A DNA stretch of 64,000 nucleotides, from positions 4,458,668 to 4,522,667 of the forward strand of contig NZ_CP107551.1 of the NCBI RefSeq assembly GCF_025837095.1. Reading direction: 5' to 3'. The translations under genes were made by a program, and so were the position numbers. This DNA is from Rhodococcus sp. Z13 (lineage in GTDB: Bacteria > Actinomycetota > Actinomycetes > Mycobacteriales > Mycobacteriaceae). The notes beneath the pieces are model-generated. The model had not been told where the DNA came from. It saw only the letters and a program-made list of their open reading frames with translations, and made no database searches. How positions within the stretch are numbered: the first letter of the stretch is position 1; each line of letters opens with the position of its first letter. Shown here piece by piece: positions 9,353-17,228 of this stretch.

Positions 9353-10573
9353 ATGGCGCGATCACTGAAGGACGTCCCGGGCGACGTGACGGAGACGGTC
9401 GGAAAGGTCGGGAAGACCGCCGGACGTGCCGCCGGTGGAACGGGCCGCGCAGCCACGGGAGCCGCGGGCGGTCTCGGGGGATCGGCCACGAGTCCCCTGC
9501 GCGACTCCCTGCAGAGCCTGGCCGGTACGGTCGCCCAGGCCGCGGTGTCCAAGGTCTCCGACCGGGTCACCGGAACCGCGGGCCGACTCCAGGACTACGC
9601 CGACGGGAAGGGTGGGAACCTCGCGAGCGCCCTGACCGGCGTCGACAGGCTCGCCCAGGGCGAGTCGCCGTTGAAGGCGGCGGCGAGCTCCGGCTTCCAG
9701 AACCTGAAGGAGACCGCGAAGGACAAGTTCCAGGACGTCAAGGAAGCCGTCACCGGTGGTGGCGGCGGCAAGGGCGGCGGGGGCAAGAAACTCAAGCTCA
9801 CCAACATCGTCGAGAGCATCGACGTGGGCGTGCCGATCGACCTCGCCTACGACCTGTGGACCCGGTTCGCCGACTGGCCGAAGTTCATGAAGAAGGTCGA
9901 ACAGGTCGAACAGGTGGAGGACGAGAAACTCCACTGGACCGGAAAGGTGTTCTGGTCGCGCCGCAACTGGGAGTCCACCATCCTCGAACAGGTGCCGTTC
10001 GAACGGATCGTGTGGCGGTCCAAGGGCGGGAAGGGTTACATCGACGGCGCGGTGACCTTCCACGAACTCACTCCCGACCTCACCCGGATCCTCATGGTCC
10101 TCGAATACCACCCCCGCGGCCTGTTCGAGCGCACCGCGAATCTGTGGCGGGCAGTGGGACGGCGAGCACGACTGGAACTCAAGCACTTCCGTCGTTACGC
10201 CATGACCGAGGCCGTACTGCATCCCGACGACATCGTCGGCTGGCACGGCGAGATCCGCGAGAGCGAGGTCGTCGAGGACGACGAGACCGCGCGGCGGAAG
10301 GAAGAGGAACGGGATATCGACACCGACGGAGGCGAGATCCACGACGAAGACGAGGATTTCGACGAGGAGGAACCGTCCGAGAACGAGGATCTGCAGGACG
10401 AGGAGGACCTCGAGGACGAGTATCCCGATGAGGAGGACGCGGTGTCCGGCGAGGAACCGGACGACGAAGAGGACGAACCCGAACCACCCCGGAAACGCGC
10501 GCCCACGAAACGGACCCGCGCGACGAAGACCACCGGCACACGCTCGGGCCGCTCGAGAGGATCCCGCTCATGA
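9353..10573 (+). CDS. SRPBCC (StAR-related) gas vesicle protein, GvpZ-like
   Basis: 406 residues in three zones: an Ala/Gly/Thr-rich N-terminus (~1-140), a polyketide-cyclase/SRPBCC lipid-binding fold (~145-284, from [20 protein letters not shown] through [15 protein letters not shown] to [17 protein letters not shown]), and a highly acidic tail ([20 protein letters not shown] and similar) ending in a basic patch. ATG 9353 is preferred over GTG 9344 because AGGTGAG lies 4-5 nt before it. The next gene overlaps by ATGA. The position matches gvpZ of Streptomyces. A hydrophobic ligand or unfolded GvpA as client is a guess. Confidence 0.7.
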   Translation: MARSLKDVPGDVTETVGKVGKTAGRAAGGTGRAATGAAGGLGGSATSPLRDSLQSLAGTVAQAAVSKVSDRVTGTAGRLQDYADGKGGNLASALTGVDRLAQGESPLKAAASSGFQNLKETAKDKFQDVKEAVTGGGGGKGGGGKKLKLTNIVESIDVGVPIDLAYDLWTRFADWPKFMKKVEQVEQVEDEKLHWTGKVFWSRRNWESTILEQVPFERIVWRSKGGKGYIDGAVTFHELTPDLTRILMVLEYHPRGLFERTANLWRAVGRRARLELKHFRRYAMTEAVLHPDDIVGWHGEIRESEVVEDDETARRKEEERDIDTDGGEIHDEDEDFDEEEPSENEDLQDEEDLEDEYPDEEDAVSGEEPDDEEDEPEPPRKRAPTKRTRATKTTGTRSGRSRGSRS

Positions 10574-10983
10574 CCATCCAACCCGCCGGCGGAGGCGGAG
10601 GCGGCGGTGGAGGCGGGGGCATGGCCCGGCCGAACTCCTCCGGGCTCGCCGACGTCATCGACACCATCCTCGACAAGGGTCTCGTCATCGACGCGTTCGT
10701 GCGCGTGTCGCTGGTGGGCATCGAACTGCTCACCATCGACGCCCGCGTCGTGGTGGCGAGCGTCGACACCTATCTACGGTTCGCCGAGGCCGTGAACCGG
10801 CTGGAGATCTCCGACAACGAACCCAAGGGACTGCCCGACCTCGTCGGCGACATCACCTCCGGCGGAGCAAGACACAAGACGAAGGGCGCCATCGAGGCCG
10901 CCGGGGAGAAGGTCAGCGAGTTCCTCGGCGAGGTGCAGCAGCAACGCGAGGCCGCACCCCGATCACGCAGGAGGGAGGACTAG
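10570..10983 (+). CDS. gvpA: Gas vesicle structural protein GvpA
   Basis: 137 residues from the ATGA-coupled start. The core from [20 protein letters not shown] to [16 protein letters not shown] is a close match to the conserved GvpA shell subunit, including the V/L-rich beta hairpin ([20 protein letters not shown]). A hydrophilic C-terminal extension of ~55 residues follows ([15 protein letters not shown] to SRRRED). The first 17 residues contain a run of eleven glycines. An internal ATG at 10621 gives [14 protein letters not shown], which aligns better with usual GvpA N-termini and has GGAGGCGG-type sequence before it, so the mature start is open. Confidence 0.9.
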   Translation: MTIQPAGGGGGGGGGGGMARPNSSGLADVIDTILDKGLVIDAFVRVSLVGIELLTIDARVVVASVDTYLRFAEAVNRLEISDNEPKGLPDLVGDITSGGARHKTKGAIEAAGEKVSEFLGEVQQQREAAPRSRRRED

Positions 10984-11802
10984 ATGTCCACGGATCGGAC
11001 GGAGCAGAACGGGAACGGAACCGGCTCGGACGCCGGCACCGGTTCGGATGCAGCCGTGTACGTCTACGGCATCGTTCCGTCGGACGTCGAGCCGGAGGAC
11101 CATGCCCGCGGTGTCGGCGAGCCGCCGGCCGAGATCTCGGTGGTGCGCAGCGGCAGGGTTGCGGCGCTCGTCAGCGAGATCCCCCTCGACCGCCCCCTCG
11201 GTACCCCCGACGACCTGACGGCGCACGCCGAACTGCTCGACGGGACGGTGACGGTCGCACCGGTCCTGCCCCTGAGATTCGGTGCGGTCCTGACCGACCG
11301 GGATGCGGTGGCCTCCGAGTTGCTCGAGGGTCACGAGGAGGAACTGGTCTCCGCGCTGGAGCAGCTCGACGGGCTCGCACAGTTCGTCGTCAAGGGCCGC
11401 TACGTCGAGAGGACGATCCTGCAGGAGATCCTCGACGAGAACACCGATGCCGCGCAGTTGCGCGAGCAGATCCGCGGACAGTCGGAGGACGCCACCCGCG
11501 AGGCGCGCATGGCGCTCGGCGAGATCATCAACGCGACGATCGAATCCAAACGTGCCGAGGACACCCGGCGCACCGTCGAGGCGCTCGAATCGTTCGATCC
11601 GATGGTCAACGAACGGCCACCCACCCACGAGCAGGACGCCGTGCACATCGCCGTCCTGATGAAACTCGACGAGCAGGACCGGCTCGAGGACGCCCTGCGC
11701 GAACTCGCACAGGAGTGGGAGAACCGCGTCGATCTGAATCTGCTCGGGCCGATGGCCGCCTACGACTTCATCACGAAATCCGATCCGGGGGAGGGAGGTT
11801 GA
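10984..11802 (+). CDS. gvpF: Gas vesicle protein GvpF (GvpL/F family)
   Basis: 272 residues. A hydrophilic Gly/Thr/Asp start is followed by the GvpL/GvpF N-terminal fold (AVYVYGIVPSDVEPEDH, VAALVSEIPLDRPLGTPDDL, VAPVLPLRFGAVL) and the helical C-terminal domain (FVVKGRYVERTILQEILDEN onward). GvpF binds GvpA and is thought to act in nucleation or chaperoning of shell assembly. ATG 10984 follows the gvpA stop directly, with GGAGGGAGG as ribosome site. A second family member, GvpL, is encoded downstream. Confidence 0.9.
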   Translation: MSTDRTEQNGNGTGSDAGTGSDAAVYVYGIVPSDVEPEDHARGVGEPPAEISVVRSGRVAALVSEIPLDRPLGTPDDLTAHAELLDGTVTVAPVLPLRFGAVLTDRDAVASELLEGHEEELVSALEQLDGLAQFVVKGRYVERTILQEILDENTDAAQLREQIRGQSEDATREARMALGEIINATIESKRAEDTRRTVEALESFDPMVNERPPTHEQDAVHIAVLMKLDEQDRLEDALRELAQEWENRVDLNLLGPMAAYDFITKSDPGEGG

Positions 11803-11805
11803 CCG

Positions 11806-12057
11806 ATGGGCTTGGTGTCGTCCCTGCTCACCCTTCCGCTCGCTCCGGTGAAGGGCGTGCTGTGGCTGGGGCAGGTCATCCAGGAGCAGGTGGAACAGCA
11901 ACTCCACGACCCCGCAACCATCCGCCGTGAGCTCGAGGAGATCGACGAGGCGGCACGCGCCGGGAGGATCACGCCGGAGGAGAAACAGGCCGCGGAACAG
12001 GCCGTCCTGAACCGGATGATCCCGGGGGACTCTCCCGGGAAGGCCGGGAAGGAGTGA
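11806..12057 (+). CDS. gvpG: Gas vesicle protein GvpG
   Basis: 83 residues, all helical in appearance: a hydrophobic/amphipathic N-terminus (MGLVSSLLTLPLAPVKGVLW) and a charged coiled region (ATIRRELEEIDEAARAGRIT) typical of GvpG. It is an essential minor gas vesicle assembly factor that interacts with GvpF/GvpL-type proteins. ATG follows the gvpF stop by 3 nt with GGGAGG upstream. Confidence 0.88.
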   Translation: MGLVSSLLTLPLAPVKGVLWLGQVIQEQVEQQLHDPATIRRELEEIDEAARAGRITPEEKQAAEQAVLNRMIPGDSPGKAGKE

Positions 12058-12061
12058 CGCC

Positions 12062-12361
12062 GTGGCGAAGAACAGCGAGCCGCCCGTGGTCTCGGCATCC
12101 GAGGCCGGGCGGGCCGCCCTCGCGCATCTCGAGGAGCTGACCTCGAAGACCGCGCAGGGGGTCACCTCGGTCGAACCCACCGAGGACGGCTGGACGGTGG
12201 AGATCGAGGTCGTCGAGGACCGGCGCATCCCCTCGTCGGCGGACATGCTCGCGCTGTACGAGGTGGAGATCGACATGGAGGGAAACCTTCTGGCCTACCG
12301 GCGGACCCGTCGTTACGGGCGCGGCAGCAGCGACATCGGGGGAGCGAGGGCCGGCACATGA
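12062..12361 (+). CDS. gvpO: Gas vesicle protein GvpO
   Basis: 99 residues from GTG 12062 (GGAAGGAG upstream). The conserved GvpO core is clear: WTVEIEVVEDRRIPSSADML, ALYEVEIDMEGNLLAYRR and RRYGRG. In haloarchaea GvpO influences gvp expression; in actinobacteria it is a cluster hallmark, usually ahead of gvpA, whereas here it sits between gvpG and gvpJ. The last codons overlap the gvpJ start (ATGA). Confidence 0.88.
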   Translation: MAKNSEPPVVSASEAGRAALAHLEELTSKTAQGVTSVEPTEDGWTVEIEVVEDRRIPSSADMLALYEVEIDMEGNLLAYRRTRRYGRGSSDIGGARAGT

Positions 12362-12744
12362 CGGTGGTGGGCGGGAGCGGGAGCATGTCGCCCCAGCCGT
12401 ACGGCGGCGGGCACCAGTCGACCAATCTCGGTGACATCCTCGAACGCGTCCTGGACAAGGGACTGGTGATCGCCGGTGACATCCAGGTGAACCTGCTCGA
12501 CATCGAACTGCTCACCATCAAACTCCGGCTCGTCGTCGCGTCGCTCGAGACGGCGAAGTCCGTCGGGATCGACTGGTGGGAGAGCGATCCGTGGCTGAGC
12601 AGCAAGGCACGCAACCGCGAACTGGAGTCGCAGTCGGATCTGGAAATCGAGAACCGGAGGCTGCGGGAGCGCCTGGCGCAGCTCGAACAGGAGCGCACCC
12701 CGGCGGTCGAGGAGGCGATCGTGCACGAGGAGGATCGTGACTGA
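12358..12744 (+). CDS. gvpJ: Gas vesicle protein GvpJ (GvpA-family minor shell protein)
   Basis: 128 residues. The GvpA-like core reads NLGDILERVLDKGLVIAGDI then NLLDIELLTIKLRLVVASLE, with the actinobacterial GvpJ hallmark GIDWWESDPWLSS, followed by a heptad-rich coiled coil (LESQSDLEIENRRLRERLAQ). It differs from GvpA in the AGD/NLLD residues. It is likely a minor subunit capping or shaping the vesicle. The gene overlaps gvpO by 4 nt and gvpL by 8 nt. Confidence 0.85.
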   Translation: MTVVGGSGSMSPQPYGGGHQSTNLGDILERVLDKGLVIAGDIQVNLLDIELLTIKLRLVVASLETAKSVGIDWWESDPWLSSKARNRELESQSDLEIENRRLRERLAQLEQERTPAVEEAIVHEEDRD

Positions 12745-13525
12745 CACGACCGGCATCTGGATGTACGCGGTGACCGAGGCCGGGCACACAGCCGACCTCG
12801 TGTCCACCGCGACGGGCGTTGCGGGCGAACGGGTCCGCGTGATCGGGGAGGACGGGCTGACGGCGGTGGTCGGCACGGTTCCCCTGGCCGAGTTCGGGGC
12901 GGACGCCCTCACCCGCAATCTCGAGGACCTGGGCTGGCTCGAACGGGTCGCCCGCGCACACGACGCCGTCGTGTCGACACTGGGACGGCGGATCCCCGTG
13001 ATCCCGCTGCGGCTCGCGACCGTCTGCCTCGACGAGCACCGCGTCCACGAGATCCTGATGCAGCACCGGCGGGAGTTCACGGAGGCGCTGACACTGGTCA
13101 CCGGCCGGACCGAGTGGGGGGTCAAGGCGTTCGCGGACCGGAAGACGCTCTCCGAGGCCCTCACCGACGCGAACACCGGTGACGCTGCCGGCGGTTCCGG
13201 GACGGCCTATCTGCTCCGCCGTCGCGCCCAGCTGGCCGCACGGGAGAGCGTCGAACGCGAGGCCGCCGCCCGCGCAGACGACATCCACGAACGGTTGCTG
13301 CACAGAGCCGCCGCAGGTCGGCGCAACCCACCGACCGATCCGGCCCTGAGCGGCAACCCGGAGTGGATGCTGCTCAACGGGAGCTACCTGGTGGACGACG
13401 AGGCAGCGGACGAGTTCCGTTCCGAGGTCGAGGATCTGGGGAAGTCGTTCGCGGGGATCCGGGTGGAGCTGACTGGTCCGTGGCCGCCCTACTCCTTCGC
13501 CGGCGCCGAACGGATCGCGCCGTGA
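12737..13525 (+). CDS. gvpL: Gas vesicle protein GvpL (GvpL/F family)
   Basis: 262 residues from GTG 12737. N-terminal fold: TGIWMYAVTEAGHTADLVST, LTAVVGTVPLAEFG and IPVIPLRLATVCLDEHRVHE; C-terminal helical domain: LLRRRAQLAARESVEREAAA, then MLLNGSYLVDDEAADEFRSE and GIRVELTGPWPPYSF, the last being characteristic of the family. Paralogue of GvpF; in known systems GvpL contacts several accessory Gvps and may be an interaction hub. It overlaps gvpJ by 8 nt and the next gene by GTGA. Confidence 0.87.
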   Translation: MTDTTGIWMYAVTEAGHTADLVSTATGVAGERVRVIGEDGLTAVVGTVPLAEFGADALTRNLEDLGWLERVARAHDAVVSTLGRRIPVIPLRLATVCLDEHRVHEILMQHRREFTEALTLVTGRTEWGVKAFADRKTLSEALTDANTGDAAGGSGTAYLLRRRAQLAARESVEREAAARADDIHERLLHRAAAGRRNPPTDPALSGNPEWMLLNGSYLVDDEAADEFRSEVEDLGKSFAGIRVELTGPWPPYSFAGAERIAP

Positions 13526-13746
13526 GATACGCCGACGGGTCCGTCGACGAGGAACGGCGCATCGCCCTGATCGATCTGCTCGACCGGGTGCTCGCGGGCG
13601 GCGTCGTCGTCACCGGCGACGTCACGCTCTCGATCGCCGACGTCGATCTGGTGCGGATCTCGTTGCGTGCCTTGATCTCGTCGCTCAGCACCCTCTCGGT
13701 CACCGGCGACGTGCCGGTCCCGGACGGAACGAGGAACGGGCGATGA
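13522..13746 (+). CDS. gvpS: Gas vesicle protein GvpS (short GvpA/J/M family)
   Basis: 74 residues from a GTG inside the GTGA overlap with gvpL. ALIDLLDRVLAGGVVVTGDV and SIADVDLVRISLRALISSLS form a minimal GvpA-type domain with almost no tail, the third member of this family in the operon. A position before gvpK matches GvpS of Streptomyces clusters. Likely a minor or tip subunit. A longer upstream frame (13363) only runs through gvpL out of frame and is not used. Confidence 0.8.
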   Translation: MRYADGSVDEERRIALIDLLDRVLAGGVVVTGDVTLSIADVDLVRISLRALISSLSTLSVTGDVPVPDGTRNGR

Positions 13747-14036
13747 GCGAACCCGCCCGCCTGCCGTCGCGGATCGACGCCGATCCCGAGTCGGTGGAGC
13801 GCGGCCTGGTGACGCTGGTGCTCACGCTGGTGGAGCTGCTGCGTCAGCTGATGGAACGGCAGGCGCTGCACCGGATCGACGCGGGTGATCTCAGCGACGA
13901 GCAGATCGAGAGGGTGGGGACGACCCTGATGCTGCTCGAGCAGCGGATGGAGGAACTCCGCGACCATTTCGGGCTCACTCCCGAGGATCTCAACATCGAT
14001 CTCGGCCCGCTGGGCACCCTGCTGCCCCGGGAGTGA
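13743..14036 (+). CDS. gvpK: Gas vesicle protein GvpK
   Basis: 97 residues. Conserved GvpK features: SVERGLVTLVLTLVELLRQL, MERQALHRIDAGDLSDEQIE, ERVGTTLMLLEQRMEELRDH and FGLTPEDLNIDLGPLGTLL. It is the last gene of the operon, overlapping gvpS by ATGA and converging on the acyl-CoA dehydrogenase genes 10 nt later. GvpK is required for full-size vesicles in characterised systems. Confidence 0.9.
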   Translation: MSEPARLPSRIDADPESVERGLVTLVLTLVELLRQLMERQALHRIDAGDLSDEQIERVGTTLMLLEQRMEELRDHFGLTPEDLNIDLGPLGTLLPRE

Positions 14037-14046
14037 GCCCGCACGG

Positions 14047-15183
14047 TCACATGCCGGTGATCTCGACGAGGTCGTAGTCCTTCAGCCCGCCGGAGAGCAC
14101 GCGCAGGTGGTCGTCCATGGTGCCGAGGGTGTGCTCGATGGCCGTCAGGCGGCTCAGGTAGTGGCCGATGGAGTGCTCGGCCGTGACACCGATACCGCCG
14201 TGCATCTGCACCGACTCCTGGCCGATCTTCCGTGCCGACCGGCCGACCTGCAGCTTGGCGCGCGAGGCGATGGCCGGGTCGACGATGCCGTCGGCCAGGG
14301 CCATCGTCGCGTACAGGCTCATGCTCGACGCGAGCTCGTACAGCACGTACATGTCGGCGGCCCGGTGGGTCAGGGCCTGGAACATCGACAGCGGAACCCC
14401 GAACTGCTTGCGCTGCTTGAGGTAGTTCGTCGTGAGCTGCACGGAGGAGTCGAGCGCACCGACAGCCTCGGCGCACAGCGCGGCCTGGGCCCGCACCTGC
14501 GCGGCGGTGATCGCGGCCGACGCGTCGGCGACCTCACCGAGCGGGGTGGCGACGACGTCGTCGAGCACGAGCTGCGCGCCGCGACGTTCGTCGTTGGTGC
14601 GGTAGGACGTGCGGGTCAGCCCGTCGGCGCCGGCGTCGACGAGGAACAGGCCCACGCCGCCGGTGGGGAGCTGCGCGGACACGACGAAGGTGTCGGCGCA
14701 GTCGCCGTGCAGCACAGGGTTCTTGCGTCCGGACAGCTCCCAGGCGTCGCCGTCGCGGACCGCGGTGGTGGCGACCTCGGTGTGCGGCCAGCGGCTGCCC
14801 GGCTCGTCGTGCGCGAAGGCGAGCAGGGTGGTGCCCTCCGACAGGCGCGGGAGGATCTCGGAACGCTGTTCCTCGCTGCCGACCTCGGCGATCAGCCAGC
14901 CCGGCAGGTAGACCGCGTCGAGGACCGGTTCGGGGGCGAGGGCACGGCCGATCTCGGTCATGACCGCCATGACCTCCACCGGTCCGGCACCCATGCCGCC
15001 GTGTTCCTCGGCGAAGGGCAGGCCGAGGACGCCGAGTTCGGCGAGCTGCTTCCACACGTCGCGGTTCCAACCGAGATCGCTCTCGGCGACGCGATTGCGC
15101 GCCTCGACGTCGTACGCGCCGGCGAGCAGGTCGCGGACGGTCGCGCGGAGCATGTCCTGTTCGGTGTCGAGTTCGAAATTCAT
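14047..15183 (-). CDS. Acyl-CoA dehydrogenase, small (non-catalytic-Glu) subunit type
   Basis: 378 residues, FAD acyl-CoA dehydrogenase fold (FELDTEQDMLRATVRDLL, GLPFAEEHGGMGAGPVEVMA, YLKQRKQFGVPLSMFQALTH, GQESVQMHGGIGVTAEHSIG). The usual G(G/S)xxE catalytic glutamate region reads HGGIGVTAE, as in the beta-like partner of alpha2beta2 actinobacterial FadE enzymes for steroid side-chain or branched acyl-CoAs. Start ATG 15183 is chosen for GAGG 8 nt upstream. It follows the other fadE gene by 10 nt. The substrate is unknown. Confidence 0.85.
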   Translation of the reverse strand: MNFELDTEQDMLRATVRDLLAGAYDVEARNRVAESDLGWNRDVWKQLAELGVLGLPFAEEHGGMGAGPVEVMAVMTEIGRALAPEPVLDAVYLPGWLIAEVGSEEQRSEILPRLSEGTTLLAFAHDEPGSRWPHTEVATTAVRDGDAWELSGRKNPVLHGDCADTFVVSAQLPTGGVGLFLVDAGADGLTRTSYRTNDERRGAQLVLDDVVATPLGEVADASAAITAAQVRAQAALCAEAVGALDSSVQLTTNYLKQRKQFGVPLSMFQALTHRAADMYVLYELASSMSLYATMALADGIVDPAIASRAKLQVGRSARKIGQESVQMHGGIGVTAEHSIGHYLSRLTAIEHTLGTMDDHLRVLSGGLKDYDLVEITGM

Positions 15184-15193
15184 GTCCGGGGCC

Positions 15194-16363
15194 TCACAGT
15201 CCGAGAATCGAGGAAGCAATGATCGAACGCTGTACCTCGTTCGAACCGCCGTAGATGGTGACCTTGCGGTTGTTGAGGTAGGTCGGCGTCGTGAGCTGGG
15301 CCCACTCGGGCGAGTCGATGCCGGTCTCGCCCGCGGGCAGCGAGTCGGGGCCGGCGATGTCGACGAGCAGTTCCGTGGCGGCCTGCTGCAGTTCGGAGCC
15401 GCGCATCTTGAGCAGCGACGACGCCGGGTTCGGCTTGCCGTCGGCGGAGCTCGCGACCACGCGCAGCTGGGTGAGCTCGAGAGCGAGAAGTTCGTTCTCG
15501 AGTTCGGCGAGGCGCGCCGCGAAGATCGGGTCGTCGAGCAGCGACCCGCTGCCGAGGCGGGTCTCGGCGGCGAGGGCCTTGGCCCGGGCCAGCTTGACCT
15601 TGGTGGCGCTGACGCGGGCGATGCCGGTGCGCTCGTTGCCGAGCAGGAACTTCGCCTGCGTCCAGCCGGTGTTCTCCTCGCCGACGAGGTTCTCGACGGG
15701 CACCCGCACGTCCTCGAAGAACACCTCGTTGACCTCGTAGCTGCCGTCGATCAGCTTGATCGGCCGGCGGGTCACGCCCGGGGTGTCCATCGGGAACAGC
15801 AGCATCGAGATGCCGGCCTGCTTCTTGGCGTCCGGGTTGGTACGCACGAGGCAGAAGATCCAGTCGGCGTGCTGGGCGAGGGTCGTCCAGGTCTTCTGGC
15901 CGTTGACGATGTAGTGGTCACCGTCGCGCACCGCGCGGGTCTTGAGGGAGGCGAGGTCGGATCCGGCCTCGGGCTCGGAGAAGCCCTGGCACCACCAGAT
16001 GTCGAGGTTGGCGGTGGCCGGGAGGAACCGTTCCTTCATCTCCTGGGAGCCGAACTGGGCGATGACCGGGCCGATCATCGAGGCGTTGAAGGGCAACGGG
16101 TCGGGCACGGAGGCGAGCTGCAGCTCACTGAGCCAGATGTTGCGCTGCATCGGGGTCCAGTCGCGGCCGCCCCATTCGACGGGCCAGTTCGGCACGGCCA
16201 GGCCGGCGGCGTTGAGGATGCGCTGGGTGGCGACGTAGTCGTCCTTGCCGAGCGGGGTGCCGGACGCGACCTTGGCGCGTGCCTCGGCGGGGATCTCGGT
16301 GGTGAAGAAGGTGCGCAGTTCGTCGCGGAACGCGCGTTCCTCCTCGGTGAGCTTCAGATTCAT
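15194..16363 (-). CDS. Acyl-CoA dehydrogenase, catalytic subunit type
   Basis: 389 residues: NLKLTEEERAFRDELRTFFT, WPVEWGGRDWTPMQRNIWLS, WCQGFSEPEAGSDLASLKTR (FAD/substrate region), and the catalytic-base motif IYGGSNEVQRSIIASSILGL at the C-terminus. Together with the following fadE gene it probably forms a heterotetramer, one subunit supplying the glutamate. It is first in a two-gene operon divergent from a TetR repressor gene at 16508, which probably controls it. Confidence 0.88.
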   Translation of the reverse strand: MNLKLTEEERAFRDELRTFFTTEIPAEARAKVASGTPLGKDDYVATQRILNAAGLAVPNWPVEWGGRDWTPMQRNIWLSELQLASVPDPLPFNASMIGPVIAQFGSQEMKERFLPATANLDIWWCQGFSEPEAGSDLASLKTRAVRDGDHYIVNGQKTWTTLAQHADWIFCLVRTNPDAKKQAGISMLLFPMDTPGVTRRPIKLIDGSYEVNEVFFEDVRVPVENLVGEENTGWTQAKFLLGNERTGIARVSATKVKLARAKALAAETRLGSGSLLDDPIFAARLAELENELLALELTQLRVVASSADGKPNPASSLLKMRGSELQQAATELLVDIAGPDSLPAGETGIDSPEWAQLTTPTYLNNRKVTIYGGSNEVQRSIIASSILGL

Positions 16364-16507
16364 GGAGGGCCTTCCATCGCAGGGGGTCCAACGGGCCACG
16401 AACACCACGACCTGCGGAATCCCGTTCCGGAGCCGTGGCGCTTCTCGCCGTTCCAAACTAACCTTACAGTGTTCGCTCGTCCAGATCGCCGAAAAGGAAA
16501 GGGATCG
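16364..16507. promoter_or_regulatory. Divergent fadE/TetR promoter region
   Basis: 144 nt between divergent starts. An AT-richer patch at 16451-16474 (TTCCAAACTAACCTTACAGT) contains a possible plus-strand -10 (TACAGT, 16465-16470) and a possible minus-strand -10 (TAAGGT, 16461-16466), so the promoters would overlap. The imperfect palindrome ACTAACCTTACAGT (16457-16470) is a candidate operator for the TetR protein. AAAGGAAAGG before 16508 is the TetR gene ribosome site. Confidence 0.45.
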
Positions 16508-17170
16508 ATGGCGCGACCCCGCACCCCGTTGCTGAGCCGGGAACTCATCCGCGACGTCACGCTCCGTCTCGTCGACGAGTACGGCCTCGAGGCGGTGTCC
16601 ATGCGCCGGATCGCCGCCGAACTCGGCGTGCGTGCCCCCTCGCTGTACAGCCACTACGCCACCAAGGAGGAGCTGCTCGACGACATCGCCGACACCATCG
16701 GCGAGTCCGTCGACGTCAGCGGCTTCGAGGGCGACGACTGGCAGGAGGCGATCCGCCTGTGGGCCCGCACCTACCGCGCAGCCCTCGCCGCGCACCCCAA
16801 CATGGTGCCCTTCCTCGCGTCGAGCCCCGGCACCCGGCCGGTCTCCCTCCGCGCGGCCGACGCCATCCACGGTGGCCTCACCCGGGCCGGCTGGCCGCCC
16901 CGCTTCGCGACGATGATCGGCGCATCGGTGAAGTACATCGTCATCGGCTCGGCGATCACCTCGTTCGCCGGCGGATTCGACGACCACATCGACACCTACA
17001 ACGAGCGCTATCCGCACCTGTCCCAGGCACACCGGCTGCGCGAGTACGCCGCGGAGATCGACGCGGACGGCTTCGAACTGATCCTCGAATCGTTCCTCCA
17101 CGGCCTCGCGGAACGGTACGACTCGCTCCGGTCCACGGAGACCCCGGGATCCGAGACCGCCGGTACCTGA
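16508..17170 (+). CDS. TetR-family transcriptional regulator
   Basis: 220 residues. The N-terminal helix-turn-helix is clear (SRELIRDVTLRLVDEYGLEA, MRRIAAELGVRAPSLYSHYA, TKEELLDDIADTI); the C-terminal ligand domain is of the TetR_C type with AIRLWARTYRAALAAHPNMV. It is divergent from the two acyl-CoA dehydrogenase genes, so an acyl-CoA ligand and repression of that operon are the natural inference. Start ATG has AAAGGAAAGG 5 nt upstream. Confidence 0.85.
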   Translation: MARPRTPLLSRELIRDVTLRLVDEYGLEAVSMRRIAAELGVRAPSLYSHYATKEELLDDIADTIGESVDVSGFEGDDWQEAIRLWARTYRAALAAHPNMVPFLASSPGTRPVSLRAADAIHGGLTRAGWPPRFATMIGASVKYIVIGSAITSFAGGFDDHIDTYNERYPHLSQAHRLREYAAEIDADGFELILESFLHGLAERYDSLRSTETPGSETAGT

Positions 17171-17228
17171 GGTGGTCGCTGCCGGAATCGCCCTGCGCGA
17201 CCGGCGACATCGACCTAACGTGGAACGC

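Noticed and set aside
8712-14036. Gas vesicle operon as a recent horizontal island
   Set aside because: Base composition and codon use look like the neighbours, and no integrase, transposase, tRNA or flanking repeat is visible.
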